This document shows, one piece after another, positions 25,360-34,082 of a stretch of 64,000 bases of DNA (position 1 is its first letter; each line of letters opens with the position of its first letter). Origin of the DNA: Chitinophaga qingshengii. Its GTDB lineage: Bacteria; Bacteroidota; Bacteroidia; Chitinophagales; Chitinophagaceae. The notes beneath the pieces were generated by a model that was given only the letters and a program-made list of their open reading frames with translations, did not search any database and was not told the origin of the DNA. The translations under genes were made by a program, and so were the position numbers. The stretch is taken from assembly GCF_014529935.1 (NCBI RefSeq), contig NZ_JACVFC010000005.1:496001-560000 (forward strand), written 5' to 3'.

Positions 25360-27792
25360 TTAGAATTTAAACGCTACGCTGGCAGAAAATCTCCGTGGCA
25401 TCATTCTCTCTACCGTGGTCCATCCGCTGTAGTATGCTTTATCAGTGATATTATCCAGTTTTAAAGCGATCCGGTAAGCATTCACCTGGTAGAACAGCCC
25501 TGCATTCAGCACGGTATAGGAAGGCAACGTAAATGTGCCGGTAGCTTTGCTGTTCACCACCATATTTTCGCTGCCATAGTTACCGCCGAAGCCGATGCCC
25601 AGTCCATGCAGTTTGCCGCTGGTAGCGGTATAGCTGATCCACCAGTTCACCAGGTGCTCAGGACCGGCACTGGTAGGACGGCGGTCCAGTATACTGGAAT
25701 CAGATTTTACCATTTTACTGTCGTTATAACCATATCCGGCCACCATGTTCAACCCTGGCAGCGGATTGGCGATCAGGTCCAGTTCTACGCCTTTGCTGCG
25801 CTGGGAGCCATCCTGGATGGTAACCTGGTAGCGGTTGCCGCCTTTCTCCACATCGATGCTGCGGGTCATATTGGACACGAGAATATTATAGTAGCTGGCG
25901 CTCATGCTCAGCTTATTATTGAATACATTCAGTTTCACACCGCCTTCAAACTGGTTGGCCTGCTGGGGTTTGAGGACACCGCTGTATTCCGGTAACGGCT
26001 GCGTTACAGGTGATACGTTCTGGAAACCATTCATATAGTTGGCAAACAGGCTCACCTTATCTTTTACTACCTGGTATATTAAACCAAATTTCGGGGAGAC
26101 GGACGTCTGACTATAATCATCGTCGCTTTTTTCACCCGTCGTATAGTCCTTGCTGGGTTTGGCAACGAAGTGATCTACCCGTACGCTGGCCATCGCAATT
26201 AGCTGATCCGTGATGTTTAACACGTCGGACACATAGGCGCTGTAGGTGTAGTTGGTCGTCGCATTTTTTACCTGTCCGCCTTTTGCCTGTGCCAGCAGGG
26301 CGTCTACCGCGGGCCTGTTGAGCTGGGAATACCGCGGATCTTTCGGATTGATGGCATTTACCAGATCAAAGCGCACATAAGGGGAGTTATCGTTCTGGGT
26401 GTATTGGCTTAAGAAGTCCAGTCCCGCTACGAGGCGGTTACGCATACTGCCGATGCGGAAATCACCGATGAAGTTCTGTTGAACATCCGTAGCGGTGGTA
26501 GTGGAATTCTGGTGCGTTACATAGCGGCTGAGCAGCGTATCGTTGGGCACTGCAGCACCCTGGTCGAGGAACATCACATAGGAGTAGTAACCATTGCTGC
26601 GACGGGTACTTCTGGATACGCTTGTCTGCGAGGTCCATTTATCGGACAGTTTATAGTTAGCCTGTCCGAAAATGTTCACGGACGGTGTTTTCATCACAAT
26701 ATCATTGCCGGTAAAAGAGCGGGTGAAGTCGATCCCCAGCTGGTCGGGCGTTCTGGCAATCAGCTGCCGGCCACGGTTGAGGAACACCATGGTAGGGTTG
26801 GTGCTTTCGCCGCTATAAAATTCGGTATTGACCAGGAAAGACAGCCGGTCGTTTACCCGGTAAGAGAGGCTGGGGGCCAGGAACCAGGAGCGTTTGAATC
26901 CGGCGTCCTGGAAGCTGCCTTCGGAATGGTAGGCCGCATTGGTACGCAGGAGGGCTGACTTATCCTTGTTCAGCGGAGTATTGAGATCGGCTGTTACACG
27001 GTTAAGACCGTAGGTACCGCCGGTATAGCTGATTTCGCCGCCAAAGGCGTCGTAAGGTCTTTTGGTAACGATGTTGATCAGCCCGCCGAAAGATACCAGG
27101 CTGCTGCCGAACAATGTGCCGGAAGGGCCTTTGATGGTTTCAATACGTTCTATATCAGCCGGATCGGGCGTACCGTTGGAGATGCCGGCAATACCGTTGA
27201 CCATAGTGGGCTGTACCGCGAAACCACGCATGGTATAATAACCGGCGCCATCGCCGCCACGGCCGGTGGAAGACCAGAGCCTGGTTACACCGGGCGCATT
27301 TTTCAGGGCATCATCAAAACTGCTGATCACCTGTTCTTTCATCAGTTCTTTCCCTACTACGTTGTACACCTGCGGATTTTCCAGGTTTTTGATGGGCAGT
27401 TTAGCGATAAAGTCACTTTCTTTATTGGCCAGTTTATTTTGTCCGCCCACCACCGTCACTTCCGACAGCTGTGTTTTGGATACCTGCAGCCGTACGGTGA
27501 TGCTGGCAGTATGATTAGCCGTTACCGTTACTGTTTCCGCTACCGGCTCATAACCCAGCAGGGATACCTGTAATACGTATTGCCCCGGCTCCAGGCGGCG
27601 GAAAGCAAAATCTCCTTTTGCATCGGTGACAGTGCCCCGGCTATGCTGTTCTATGCGAACGCTCACAAAAGCGGCGGCTTCTCCCTCGCTGGTAACGATA
27701 TTCCCTTTAATTCCTCCGGTGCTGCTTTGTGCATGTACACCGGCTATAAAGCTGAAGAGCATCAGTAACAATGCTGATATTTTTCTGATCAT
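25360..27792 (-). CDS. TonB-dependent siderophore receptor
   Basis: 810 residues from ATG 27792, which gives a signal peptide ending at VHAQ; the longer frame to 27855 is rejected. Residues ~22-110 are a carboxypeptidase-regulatory-like domain (GNIVTSEGEAAAFVSVRIE), typical of Bacteroidota receptors. A plug domain follows with FDDALKNAPGVTR and the IERIETIKGPSGTLFGSS block, then a 22-strand barrel ending in the aromatic VAFKF outer-membrane signal. It matches the FoxA/FpvA-type ferric-siderophore subfamily. No FecI/FecR or siderophore synthesis genes are adjacent. Confidence 0.93.
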   Translation of the reverse strand: MIRKISALLLMLFSFIAGVHAQSSTGGIKGNIVTSEGEAAAFVSVRIEQHSRGTVTDAKGDFAFRRLEPGQYVLQVSLLGYEPVAETVTVTANHTASITVRLQVSKTQLSEVTVVGGQNKLANKESDFIAKLPIKNLENPQVYNVVGKELMKEQVISSFDDALKNAPGVTRLWSSTGRGGDGAGYYTMRGFAVQPTMVNGIAGISNGTPDPADIERIETIKGPSGTLFGSSLVSFGGLINIVTKRPYDAFGGEISYTGGTYGLNRVTADLNTPLNKDKSALLRTNAAYHSEGSFQDAGFKRSWFLAPSLSYRVNDRLSFLVNTEFYSGESTNPTMVFLNRGRQLIARTPDQLGIDFTRSFTGNDIVMKTPSVNIFGQANYKLSDKWTSQTSVSRSTRRSNGYYSYVMFLDQGAAVPNDTLLSRYVTHQNSTTTATDVQQNFIGDFRIGSMRNRLVAGLDFLSQYTQNDNSPYVRFDLVNAINPKDPRYSQLNRPAVDALLAQAKGGQVKNATTNYTYSAYVSDVLNITDQLIAMASVRVDHFVAKPSKDYTTGEKSDDDYSQTSVSPKFGLIYQVVKDKVSLFANYMNGFQNVSPVTQPLPEYSGVLKPQQANQFEGGVKLNVFNNKLSMSASYYNILVSNMTRSIDVEKGGNRYQVTIQDGSQRSKGVELDLIANPLPGLNMVAGYGYNDSKMVKSDSSILDRRPTSAGPEHLVNWWISYTATSGKLHGLGIGFGGNYGSENMVVNSKATGTFTLPSYTVLNAGLFYQVNAYRIALKLDNITDKAYYSGWTTVERMMPRRFSASVAFKF

Positions 27793-28006
27793 GGTAGTAC
27801 TATTCTGTTGATAGATAGAGGTATGACAATCACGGCCGCAAAATTCTATCAGCAAAAAGGAAGTATACCATCCGATCGGGAAAAATATTTACGCATTCGG
27901 GAATTATACATGACGGTTCAACTGACTTATCTGACAATTCAGCAAAAAATGGCTGGCCAGGCCGTAGGGAGGTTGCACTTTTGTACCGTTCCATCAACAG
28001 CTTATC

Positions 28007-29221
28007 ATGAAATTTGACAAAGTGCATAACAAAGGGCAGGCGAGGCTCTTTAAAAGCAGGTACCTGGAAATGCTGACCAAAACACATCCGGCAGTGATTT
28101 TCGGGATGTACCTGCCTGTAATCGCGTACATGTTATATTATAGTCACGCTACACTGGGGTATTCCATTTTCAGGATTATACTGACTTATTTCGGCGCCAT
28201 GTTCTGCTGGACGTTGTTTGAATACGTGGCTCACCGGTTTATTTTCCATTTGGTGAGTGAACAACCGGCTGTCCGCCGGGTGGTGTATACCTTGCATGGT
28301 AACCATCACGAATACCCGCGCGACCGGCAGCGGTTGTTTATGCCGCCGGTGCCGAGTGTGATCATCTCTTCGTTTTTATTCTGTATTTTCTATGTCCTCC
28401 TGAGCAACCATGCGTTCATGTTTTTCCCCGGGTTTGTGTCGGGATACCTGTTATACGGAAGCATGCACTACGCCATCCATGCCTGGGCGCCACCATTTAA
28501 ATGGCTTAAACCGCTTTGGCGTAACCATCATCTGCATCACTACAAAAACGACGACCTGGGATTTGGGGTGAGCTCTACCTTGTGGGACCGTGTGTTCCGG
28601 ACAATGTTCATGTTTTGCGCGGTACTCTGTTTATCATCCGGCGCGTATGCGCACCAGCAGGCAGAAGGAGCGTACCGGCTGGTGAAAAAGGACAAGTCCA
28701 TTTTCCTGTATGAACGGTGGATTACAGCCGGCAATGACGAAAGTGTGCGGGAAATCAAGGCGGTGTTTACCGTACGTTCCGATGTGCCTTCCGTGGCCCG
28801 GCTGTTGACCGACCAGCGGCAAGGCGTGGTGTGGAACGCCCGCGCCAAAGCATACCAGGTACTGCCTCTGAGTGAAGGCCGGGAATGGATCACGTATCTG
28901 AAATACAATATTCCCTGGCCTTTCGGTGACCAGGATTGTTGCCTGCTTTTCCACCTGAAAATGCGGAATGAACGCTCCGGCGAAATCAGCTTTGAAAGCA
29001 CCCTTAACAACCGTTTCCCTGTCTCCGGTGATGTAACCCGCATCACCGGTACCCGGGGCCGGTGGCTGATGGAAGACCAGGGCAACGAGGTGATGCAGAT
29101 CACCTATACCATCACTACCAACCGCAGCGCCCGGATTCCCCGCTGGGTGTCTGATCCGATTGTTCGTAATAATATGTTTGAAACCATGTCCACCTTCAGA
29201 AGTATCCTGGAAAAGCGCTGA
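28007..29221 (+). CDS. Fatty-acid hydroxylase fused to a START-like domain
   Basis: 404 residues. Residues ~1-200 are a membrane fatty-acid-hydroxylase/sterol-desaturase domain with the di-iron histidine boxes HRFIFH, HGNHHEYP and HYAIHAW plus NHHLHHYKN. At ~205-222 a hydrophobic stretch (MFMFCAVLCLSSGAYAHQQ) looks like a signal peptide with a cleavage-like AYA site. Residues ~225-404 are a START/SRPBCC-like lipid-binding domain. The fusion point lies where the hydroxylase normally ends (TLWDRVFRTMF). It may hydroxylate lipids and hand them to a periplasmic lipid-binding domain. Confidence 0.85.
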   Translation: MKFDKVHNKGQARLFKSRYLEMLTKTHPAVIFGMYLPVIAYMLYYSHATLGYSIFRIILTYFGAMFCWTLFEYVAHRFIFHLVSEQPAVRRVVYTLHGNHHEYPRDRQRLFMPPVPSVIISSFLFCIFYVLLSNHAFMFFPGFVSGYLLYGSMHYAIHAWAPPFKWLKPLWRNHHLHHYKNDDLGFGVSSTLWDRVFRTMFMFCAVLCLSSGAYAHQQAEGAYRLVKKDKSIFLYERWITAGNDESVREIKAVFTVRSDVPSVARLLTDQRQGVVWNARAKAYQVLPLSEGREWITYLKYNIPWPFGDQDCCLLFHLKMRNERSGEISFESTLNNRFPVSGDVTRITGTRGRWLMEDQGNEVMQITYTITTNRSARIPRWVSDPIVRNNMFETMSTFRSILEKR

Positions 29222-29242
29222 GCAACTTGTCCTGTATTTGAT

Positions 29243-29250
29243 TATTTTTG
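29243..29250 (+). promoter_or_regulatory. -7 promoter box of the AraC/DUF6597 gene
   Basis: TATTTTTG matches TAnnTTTG, 16 bp upstream of the ATG at 29267. A TTG lies 13 bp upstream, shorter than the usual spacing. Confidence 0.4.
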
Positions 29251-29266
29251 GTAAAACCGCCGATGA

Positions 29267-30106
29267 ATGATCTACCGGGAGTTTGCACCACATCCGCAAC
29301 TGGCGCCATATGTTGAATGTTACTGGAAAGCCGATGCCGACAGGCCGCCTTTCCGGGAGGAGGAGTCCCTGATTCCTGATGGCACCATTGAGCTGATGTT
29401 TAACTTTGGTGATAATTATGCCCGCATCAAAGATGGCGCCCGTCAACCGGTAAAAGGGTCTCATGTCATCGGCATCCGCCAGCATGCTTTGCGTATCTCC
29501 CAAACGCACCACCAGCATGTGTTCTCCGTTCGTTTCCGCCTGGGCGGCGCCTATCCTTTGTTCCATATTCCTACGTACCTGCTGGCCAATGATTTCTGGA
29601 GCCTGCCCGATATATTGGGCAAAGACTACACCTACCTGGAAGAACGGCTATACGAAGCCGCTACCGATGAGCAGCGGGTAGCGGTAGCAGATCGTTTTCT
29701 GCTGGACCGGCTACAGTTCGGTGATCAAACGCACCGGTTTTTGCAACAGTGCACCACCTGGATGCTGCAACAGGAAAACGTTACCATAGCCGATACCTGC
29801 AACGCTTTTGGGGTTTCCTACAAAGTGCTGGAACGCCGTTTCAGTCAGGCAGCAGGACTAACACCCATTGAATTGCTGAAAATTCGCCGCTTCAATAAAG
29901 CCATTCTGGCTATGTACAGCTGTCGTTACGCATCACTGACTGCTATTGCCTATAGCTGCGGATTTTATGACCAGTCTCATTTTATCCGGGAGTTTAAACA
30001 GCTTTCCGGGACCACCCCGCGTCATTTTCTTCAGGAACAATATACCATTGTACAGGTGATACAGCCCGCGTTGGCGACGAGGTTGGCTAAATCGTACAAT
30101 TTATAA
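29267..30106 (+). CDS. AraC-family regulator with DUF6597 sensor
   Basis: 279 residues. The N-terminal domain (FAPHPQLAPYVECYWKAD, IPDGTIELMFNFGD) is the DUF6597 sensor. The C-terminal AraC HTH pair has AFGVSYKVLERRFSQAAGL and YSCGFYDQSHFIREFKQLSG. It precedes a PhnB-like VOC gene by 37 bp on the same strand and probably shares its transcript. The two starts ATG 29263 (other frame) and 29267 overlap; 29267 is the one in frame. Confidence 0.88.
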   Translation: MIYREFAPHPQLAPYVECYWKADADRPPFREEESLIPDGTIELMFNFGDNYARIKDGARQPVKGSHVIGIRQHALRISQTHHQHVFSVRFRLGGAYPLFHIPTYLLANDFWSLPDILGKDYTYLEERLYEAATDEQRVAVADRFLLDRLQFGDQTHRFLQQCTTWMLQQENVTIADTCNAFGVSYKVLERRFSQAAGLTPIELLKIRRFNKAILAMYSCRYASLTAIAYSCGFYDQSHFIREFKQLSGTTPRHFLQEQYTIVQVIQPALATRLAKSYNL

Positions 30107-30143
30107 TCATCTGCATTCATCATCTTCGTAAAAAATATATGTC

Positions 30144-30557
30144 ATGGAAGGAAAAAAATATGAACTGATTCCCTATCTCTCTTTTGGTGGTAATTGCGAA
30201 GAAGCAATGAATTTTTACGCCGCCGCACTGGGTGGGACTTTTAAGGTGTGGACCCGTTACGACAATCCGAATATGAATGCGCCGGAAGCATATCGTGACA
30301 AAGTACTCCACAGCAGGCTGCATTTTAATGACCTCGCTATCTATGCCAGTGATACCTTTCCGGGTAAGGAAACGAAGGGCAATAGCGGCGATGTGTCATT
30401 ATCCCTCACTTTTCCGGATGATAAGACCGCCCAGGCGGCTTTTGATAAGCTGTCGGCAGGCGGTACGGTCAATATACCGTTTGGCAAGCAGTTCTGGGGG
30501 GATTGGCACGGCAATTTTACGGACAAGTACGGTGTTAAGTGGATGGTAAATTGTTGA
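30144..30557 (+). CDS. PhnB-like VOC family protein
   Basis: 137 residues of one VOC fold. The start IPYLSFGGNCEEAMNFYAAALGG and the end FWGDWHGNFTDKYGVKWMVN are the PhnB (DUF1338-like, 3-demethylubiquinone-9-methyltransferase-like) signature. It is not PhnB of phosphonate metabolism; this is a large group of unknown enzymes. It is downstream of the AraC gene and ends at a bidirectional terminator. Confidence 0.88.
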   Translation: MEGKKYELIPYLSFGGNCEEAMNFYAAALGGTFKVWTRYDNPNMNAPEAYRDKVLHSRLHFNDLAIYASDTFPGKETKGNSGDVSLSLTFPDDKTAQAAFDKLSAGGTVNIPFGKQFWGDWHGNFTDKYGVKWMVNC

Positions 30558-30566
30558 TAAAGCAAA

Positions 30567-30605
30567 CGGAGTTTCTCCATCAGGAAGAAACTCCGCTTTT
30601 TTTTA
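30567..30605. terminator. Bidirectional terminator
   Basis: A 10-bp perfect stem (CGGAGTTTCT / AGAAACTCCG) with a 9-nt loop and T8, between convergent VOC genes. Confidence 0.85.
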
Positions 30606-30608
30606 TCA

Positions 30609-30989
30609 TTATTTCACCTGCGATAAGGCGATCAGATTACCGCACTCATCTTCAAAGATGGATTCTATACCCCAATCGGCCGGTGTGGGTGGTTTACGGA
30701 ATACTACGCCTTTGGCTTTCAGCCGTTCATAATCGGCCTGTACATCTTTGGTCCCCATCATAAACGCCGGAATATTGGAGGCGTACAGCCCCTCCATATA
30801 TGCTTTGGCGATAGGATTATAAGATGGTTCCAGCATCAGCATGGTACCATTCGGGTCTTCAGGAGATACTACGATGGCCAGCATGGCTTCCGGCATATAT
30901 ACCTTTTCCAGGTAACCGAGTTTTTCTGTGTAAAAGCGAAATGCTTCCAGGGGATCTTTCACATGGATCCCGATCATACCTATTGTCAT
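30609..30989 (-). CDS. VOC family protein
   Basis: 126 residues of a single glyoxalase/bleomycin-resistance-like domain (MIGIHVKDPLEAFRFYTEKLGYLEK at the start; ESIFEDECGNLIAL near the end with the last metal-ligand position). It is the last gene of a probable LuxR-DUF4199-VOC operon on the minus strand; only 12 bp separate it from the DUF4199 gene. The function is unknown. Confidence 0.85.
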   Translation of the reverse strand: MTIGMIGIHVKDPLEAFRFYTEKLGYLEKVYMPEAMLAIVVSPEDPNGTMLMLEPSYNPIAKAYMEGLYASNIPAFMMGTKDVQADYERLKAKGVVFRKPPTPADWGIESIFEDECGNLIALSQVK

Positions 30990-31001
30990 ATGAGCAGATT
31001 T

Positions 31002-31550
31002 TTAATAATGTGTGATCATTGAAGAAGTATCCTTCCCTTTTTTACGTTTCAGGATCAGGGCGCTGATCAGCGCGATGGCCGCCCCGATGGGCAGTACTTC
31101 CCAATAGGTGATGAGAATCACCATCAGTGGATTCTTGTACCACTGCCTGAACTGTTCCATTTCCGCTGCCTTTTTGCTGAGAGTGGCAGCGTCGGCGCCA
31201 GCGTCCTGCGTGGTTTTCAGTACATGGGCACTGTATTTATCCATGAAATCGGGGACAAAGAGATAAAAATCGAACAGCCACACCACCACGTATATCGTGG
31301 ACGCAACCAGGGCAATCAGCAGGCCTACTTTAAAGGCCTTGCCGAACGTGATGGTTTTGTTGTTGTACTTGTCGCGATAGTTTTTAATGCCTATAAAAAT
31401 GAAAGAGAAGGCCACCAACATACCGGCATAACCGAGGAACATGTTGCCCATGTAGTTGGGGTCATTATAACAGGCTATCACAGAAAATACCATCATCAGG
31501 CTCACGATGGCGCCGGCAATCAATCCGAAAACGAGCACATTTTTTTTCAT
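31002..31550 (-). CDS. DUF4199 membrane protein
   Basis: 182 residues from ATG 31550, chosen because MKKNVLVFGLIAGAIVS is the normal start of DUF4199; the longer frame to 31577 adds nine unlike residues. There are four hydrophobic helices, with a lysine/aspartate-rich soluble stretch between helices 3 and 4. DUF4199 proteins are widespread in Bacteroidota and of unknown role. The gene lies between a membrane-anchored LuxR regulator upstream and a VOC gene downstream, which suggests a small sensing unit. Confidence 0.85.
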   Translation of the reverse strand: MKKNVLVFGLIAGAIVSLMMVFSVIACYNDPNYMGNMFLGYAGMLVAFSFIFIGIKNYRDKYNNKTITFGKAFKVGLLIALVASTIYVVVWLFDFYLFVPDFMDKYSAHVLKTTQDAGADAATLSKKAAEMEQFRQWYKNPLMVILITYWEVLPIGAAIALISALILKRKKGKDTSSMITHY

Positions 31551-31663
31551 CTGGTCAGGATTTAGTAGTAGGTGCAAAAATGCTGGTCCCGCCTCATTTT
31601 TCGTTCATACTTTAGGGTGATTTTTCCCTTTTATCCCTTTTTCCTGCTTTTGGGTGATGATGA

Positions 31664-32137
31664 TTAAGATATGATATTCAATCGTTTAGCTTTATCCACT
31701 GCTTGTGTTCTTCTTTTGACGTCCAGTTTTTCGAACAGGCGGGAGGCGTGTGTTTTAACCGTATTCAGGGACACAAATAACCGGCCGGCAATCTCCTGGT
31801 TGCTCAGTCCGTCCGCCATCAGTTGCAATACTTCCAGTTCCCGCGTGCTTAAACCGAGGCGGTCCTGTTCATCCGTATTTAAGGAGGAAGGCAAGGGTGC
31901 TGCTACCGGTACCGGTTTTTCGATGATCACCGTTTCTACCCTGGGCTTTGCCAGTTTTAAAGCCAGCCAGATACCCAGCGCCGTAAAAAGCAGGGCTATC
32001 ACGCCAACATAAACTTCGACAGCGTGTTGTATAACCAGGAAACGCAGTTCCAGCCATTTCAGCAGAAAAAGCAATACGGCCAGTGAGAGGCCATACAGTA
32101 TATTTTCCCGGTTCCTGGTAATTGCGTGCCACTTCAT
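31664..32137 (-). CDS. Membrane-anchored LuxR-type transcriptional regulator
   Basis: 157 residues. Two transmembrane helices (residues ~14-34 and ~41-63) are followed by a linker rich in Pro/Ala/Val. A C-terminal LuxR/GerE HTH (residues ~93-157) has LSTRELEVLQLMADGLSNQEIA and SLNTVKTHASRLFEKLDV. There is no receiver domain. Tethering a LuxR HTH to the membrane suggests release by proteolysis or contact with a membrane partner, possibly the downstream DUF4199 protein. The linkage to DUF4199 on one strand supports this, but it is inference. Confidence 0.85.
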   Translation of the reverse strand: MKWHAITRNRENILYGLSLAVLLFLLKWLELRFLVIQHAVEVYVGVIALLFTALGIWLALKLAKPRVETVIIEKPVPVAAPLPSSLNTDEQDRLGLSTRELEVLQLMADGLSNQEIAGRLFVSLNTVKTHASRLFEKLDVKRRTQAVDKAKRLNIIS

Positions 32138-32310
32138 ATGTTATTCTTTTGCCGTTATCGTAAAGTTATCATATTTAACGAAAAGTAACATTTAAGTATT
32201 CATGTGCGTTGTACTGCTCTGTCGGCCACTGACGAAGGCCGGCTCCCGAATGTTCAATTGCATACTAGATAAATAAATTACATTTGACACCAGAAAAATT
32301 CAAATTTCCC

Positions 32311-33183
32311 ATGAACAGACGTACTGTTATTGCATTGCCATTGGTTTGCCTCACGCTGCAAAGCCATCCGTTAGTAAGCCGGGCAGCAAATGTTCACCCC
32401 GCTACTACAACTATGGAAACAGCTGAGCAGGCAAAAAACGCCAAAGTGATCGATTACGGCCAGGGTATAGATCTGATCGTGAAAGCACTGGGCCTTAACA
32501 TCGACAATATCCGGTTTATCAAAGCGCCGAAGGCAACGGATTATTGCCAGTATGCAGACGACAAGGCTGCTTACGCTTCTTCCGTGATCATCGCGGCCAA
32601 CAACGGCATCACACTGGACAAAAAACAACGTTTCAATGTACCGATGACCCGGGAACAGTTTGCCCTGGCGCTGTATGAAGGCATTGAACGTACCGGCCCC
32701 TATCCGATGAACATGATGTGGATCAATATCGGCGATGCCAATTCCTTTGTGAACAAGGACAAAAGCAATAACGCCGTACAGGCGCTGATTAAATTTGGTG
32801 TGGTAGCGCTGGAAAAAAACAATTTCCGTCCCCGTGCTTTGGTAACGCCTTCCGAAGCCAAGGCAATGGTAACTAAAGCAGCTGCTTTTGTGAAAGAACA
32901 CAAAGAGCGCTCCAATGCCCATCAGCAGGAAAGTGAGGTAACGGTAACGACTACCCCGGTGAATGCGCAGGTAAATACGGTGGTATTGTCAAGAGGCAGC
33001 AAACCTAATTCCGGTTACCAGATTGCCATTACCGGCATCGATTTCGCCGAAGGTACTGCTACCGTACGTTACAAACTCTCCGATCCGGAGCCAGGTAAAA
33101 TGTATATGCAGATGATGACCGAGCCTAAAGCGGAAACCTTTGTGGGTAGTAGTTATAAAGTGGTATTACAGCAGGATAAATAA
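32311..33183 (+). CDS. Secreted protein with SLH-like and PrcB C-terminal domains
   Basis: 290 residues from ATG 32311, which gives a signal peptide (MNRRTVIALPLVCLTLQSHP...AAN). A middle region of ~120 residues resembles surface-layer-homology-like repeats (YADDKAAYASSVIIAANNGIT, ALVTPSEAKAMVTKAAAF). The C-terminal ~75 residues, RGSKPNSGYQIAITGIDF to the end, match the PrcB C-terminal domain, first described in a treponemal surface protease complex. It may be a periplasmic or surface-anchored stabiliser of a protease or other complex. Confidence 0.75.
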   Translation: MNRRTVIALPLVCLTLQSHPLVSRAANVHPATTTMETAEQAKNAKVIDYGQGIDLIVKALGLNIDNIRFIKAPKATDYCQYADDKAAYASSVIIAANNGITLDKKQRFNVPMTREQFALALYEGIERTGPYPMNMMWINIGDANSFVNKDKSNNAVQALIKFGVVALEKNNFRPRALVTPSEAKAMVTKAAAFVKEHKERSNAHQQESEVTVTTTPVNAQVNTVVLSRGSKPNSGYQIAITGIDFAEGTATVRYKLSDPEPGKMYMQMMTEPKAETFVGSSYKVVLQQDK

Positions 33184-33192
33184 AGAAGCTTG

Positions 33193-33223
33193 TACCGGTG
33201 AGCAAGCAACCTGCTCACCGGTA
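33193..33223. terminator. Hairpin between convergent genes
   Basis: A 12-bp perfect stem TACCGGTGAGCA / TGCTCACCGGTA with a 7-nt loop. It lacks a T-tract, so it could be a transcript-stabilising hairpin or a weak terminator. Confidence 0.6.
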
Positions 33224-33231
33224 TGCTCTGC

Positions 33232-34050
33232 CTACAGGAACAAATCCGGTTGCAATTTTCCTCCCGGTGTTACTGCATAATGTGCCAGATCCGTTATCCC
33301 TTCCGCCTTTAACACGGCTTCATCAATGAAATTATTGCCGGTGCAGGATGCCGCCGGTTTTCCCAATACATAGTACGCTGCATCTGCCATGATATCCGGT
33401 TTACGGCTGACTTTCATCAGCATTTCCCCACCCAGCAGGTTTTTGATGGCGGCAGTAGCGATAGTCGTGGCGGGCCATAGCGAGTTGGCTGCGATACCGT
33501 ATTGTTTCAGCTCTTCCGCCCATCCGAGGGTGAGCATGCTCATATTGTATTTGCTGATGGTATAGGCTACGTGTGGTCCCAGCCATTGCGGCGCCAGGTT
33601 CACCGGCGGCGACAGGGTGAGAATATGTGGATTGTTGCCTTTTTTAAGATAGGGAATACAGTGTTGGGTGACGAGGAAAGTACCTCTCACATTAATATCG
33701 TACATCAGGTCGAAACGTTTGCTGGGCGTTTGTTCGGTGTTGGTCAGCTGAATGGCTGAAGCGTTATTGATGACCACATCGATGCCACCGAATTTGTCGA
33801 CCGCCTGTTGAACGGCCTGTTGTATTTGTGCTTCTTCGCGGATATCCACTTTAACGGGCAGGGCTTTACCACCGGCTTTTTCCACGGCTTTCGCCACTGA
33901 AAAGATGGTACCGCCCAGGCGGGGATCTTCTTCCGTGCTTTTAGCTGCAATGACGATGTTAGCGCCGGCGGCGGCCAGTTTCAGGGCAATGGCTTCACCG
34001 ATGCCTCTGCTGGCGCCGGTAATGAAGATAGTACGGTTTTGAAAGCTCAT
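33232..34050 (-). CDS. SDR-family oxidoreductase (HSDL2-like)
   Basis: 272 residues. The NAD(P) motif is TGASRGIG (residues ~11-18). NNASA takes the place of NNAG. The catalytic Tyr/Lys lie in AYTISKYNMSM (YxxxK). The layout and TPSKRFDLMYDINVRGTF resemble hydroxysteroid dehydrogenase-like protein 2. It is followed on the same strand, after 32 bp, by nothing else; the amidohydrolase gene lies upstream by 32 bp, so these two may be cotranscribed. Confidence 0.9.
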   Translation of the reverse strand: MSFQNRTIFITGASRGIGEAIALKLAAAGANIVIAAKSTEEDPRLGGTIFSVAKAVEKAGGKALPVKVDIREEAQIQQAVQQAVDKFGGIDVVINNASAIQLTNTEQTPSKRFDLMYDINVRGTFLVTQHCIPYLKKGNNPHILTLSPPVNLAPQWLGPHVAYTISKYNMSMLTLGWAEELKQYGIAANSLWPATTIATAAIKNLLGGEMLMKVSRKPDIMADAAYYVLGKPAASCTGNNFIDEAVLKAEGITDLAHYAVTPGGKLQPDLFL

Positions 34051-34082
34051 ATCAGGCTGCTTTTGTTGGGTGTAAGAAATTG

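Noticed and set aside
33452..33463. CAGTAGCGATAG inside the SDR gene, similar to the ops-like element
   Set aside because: It lies in ordinary coding sequence on a gene read from the other strand and has no leader context; I treat it as chance, but it lowers the weight of the motif.
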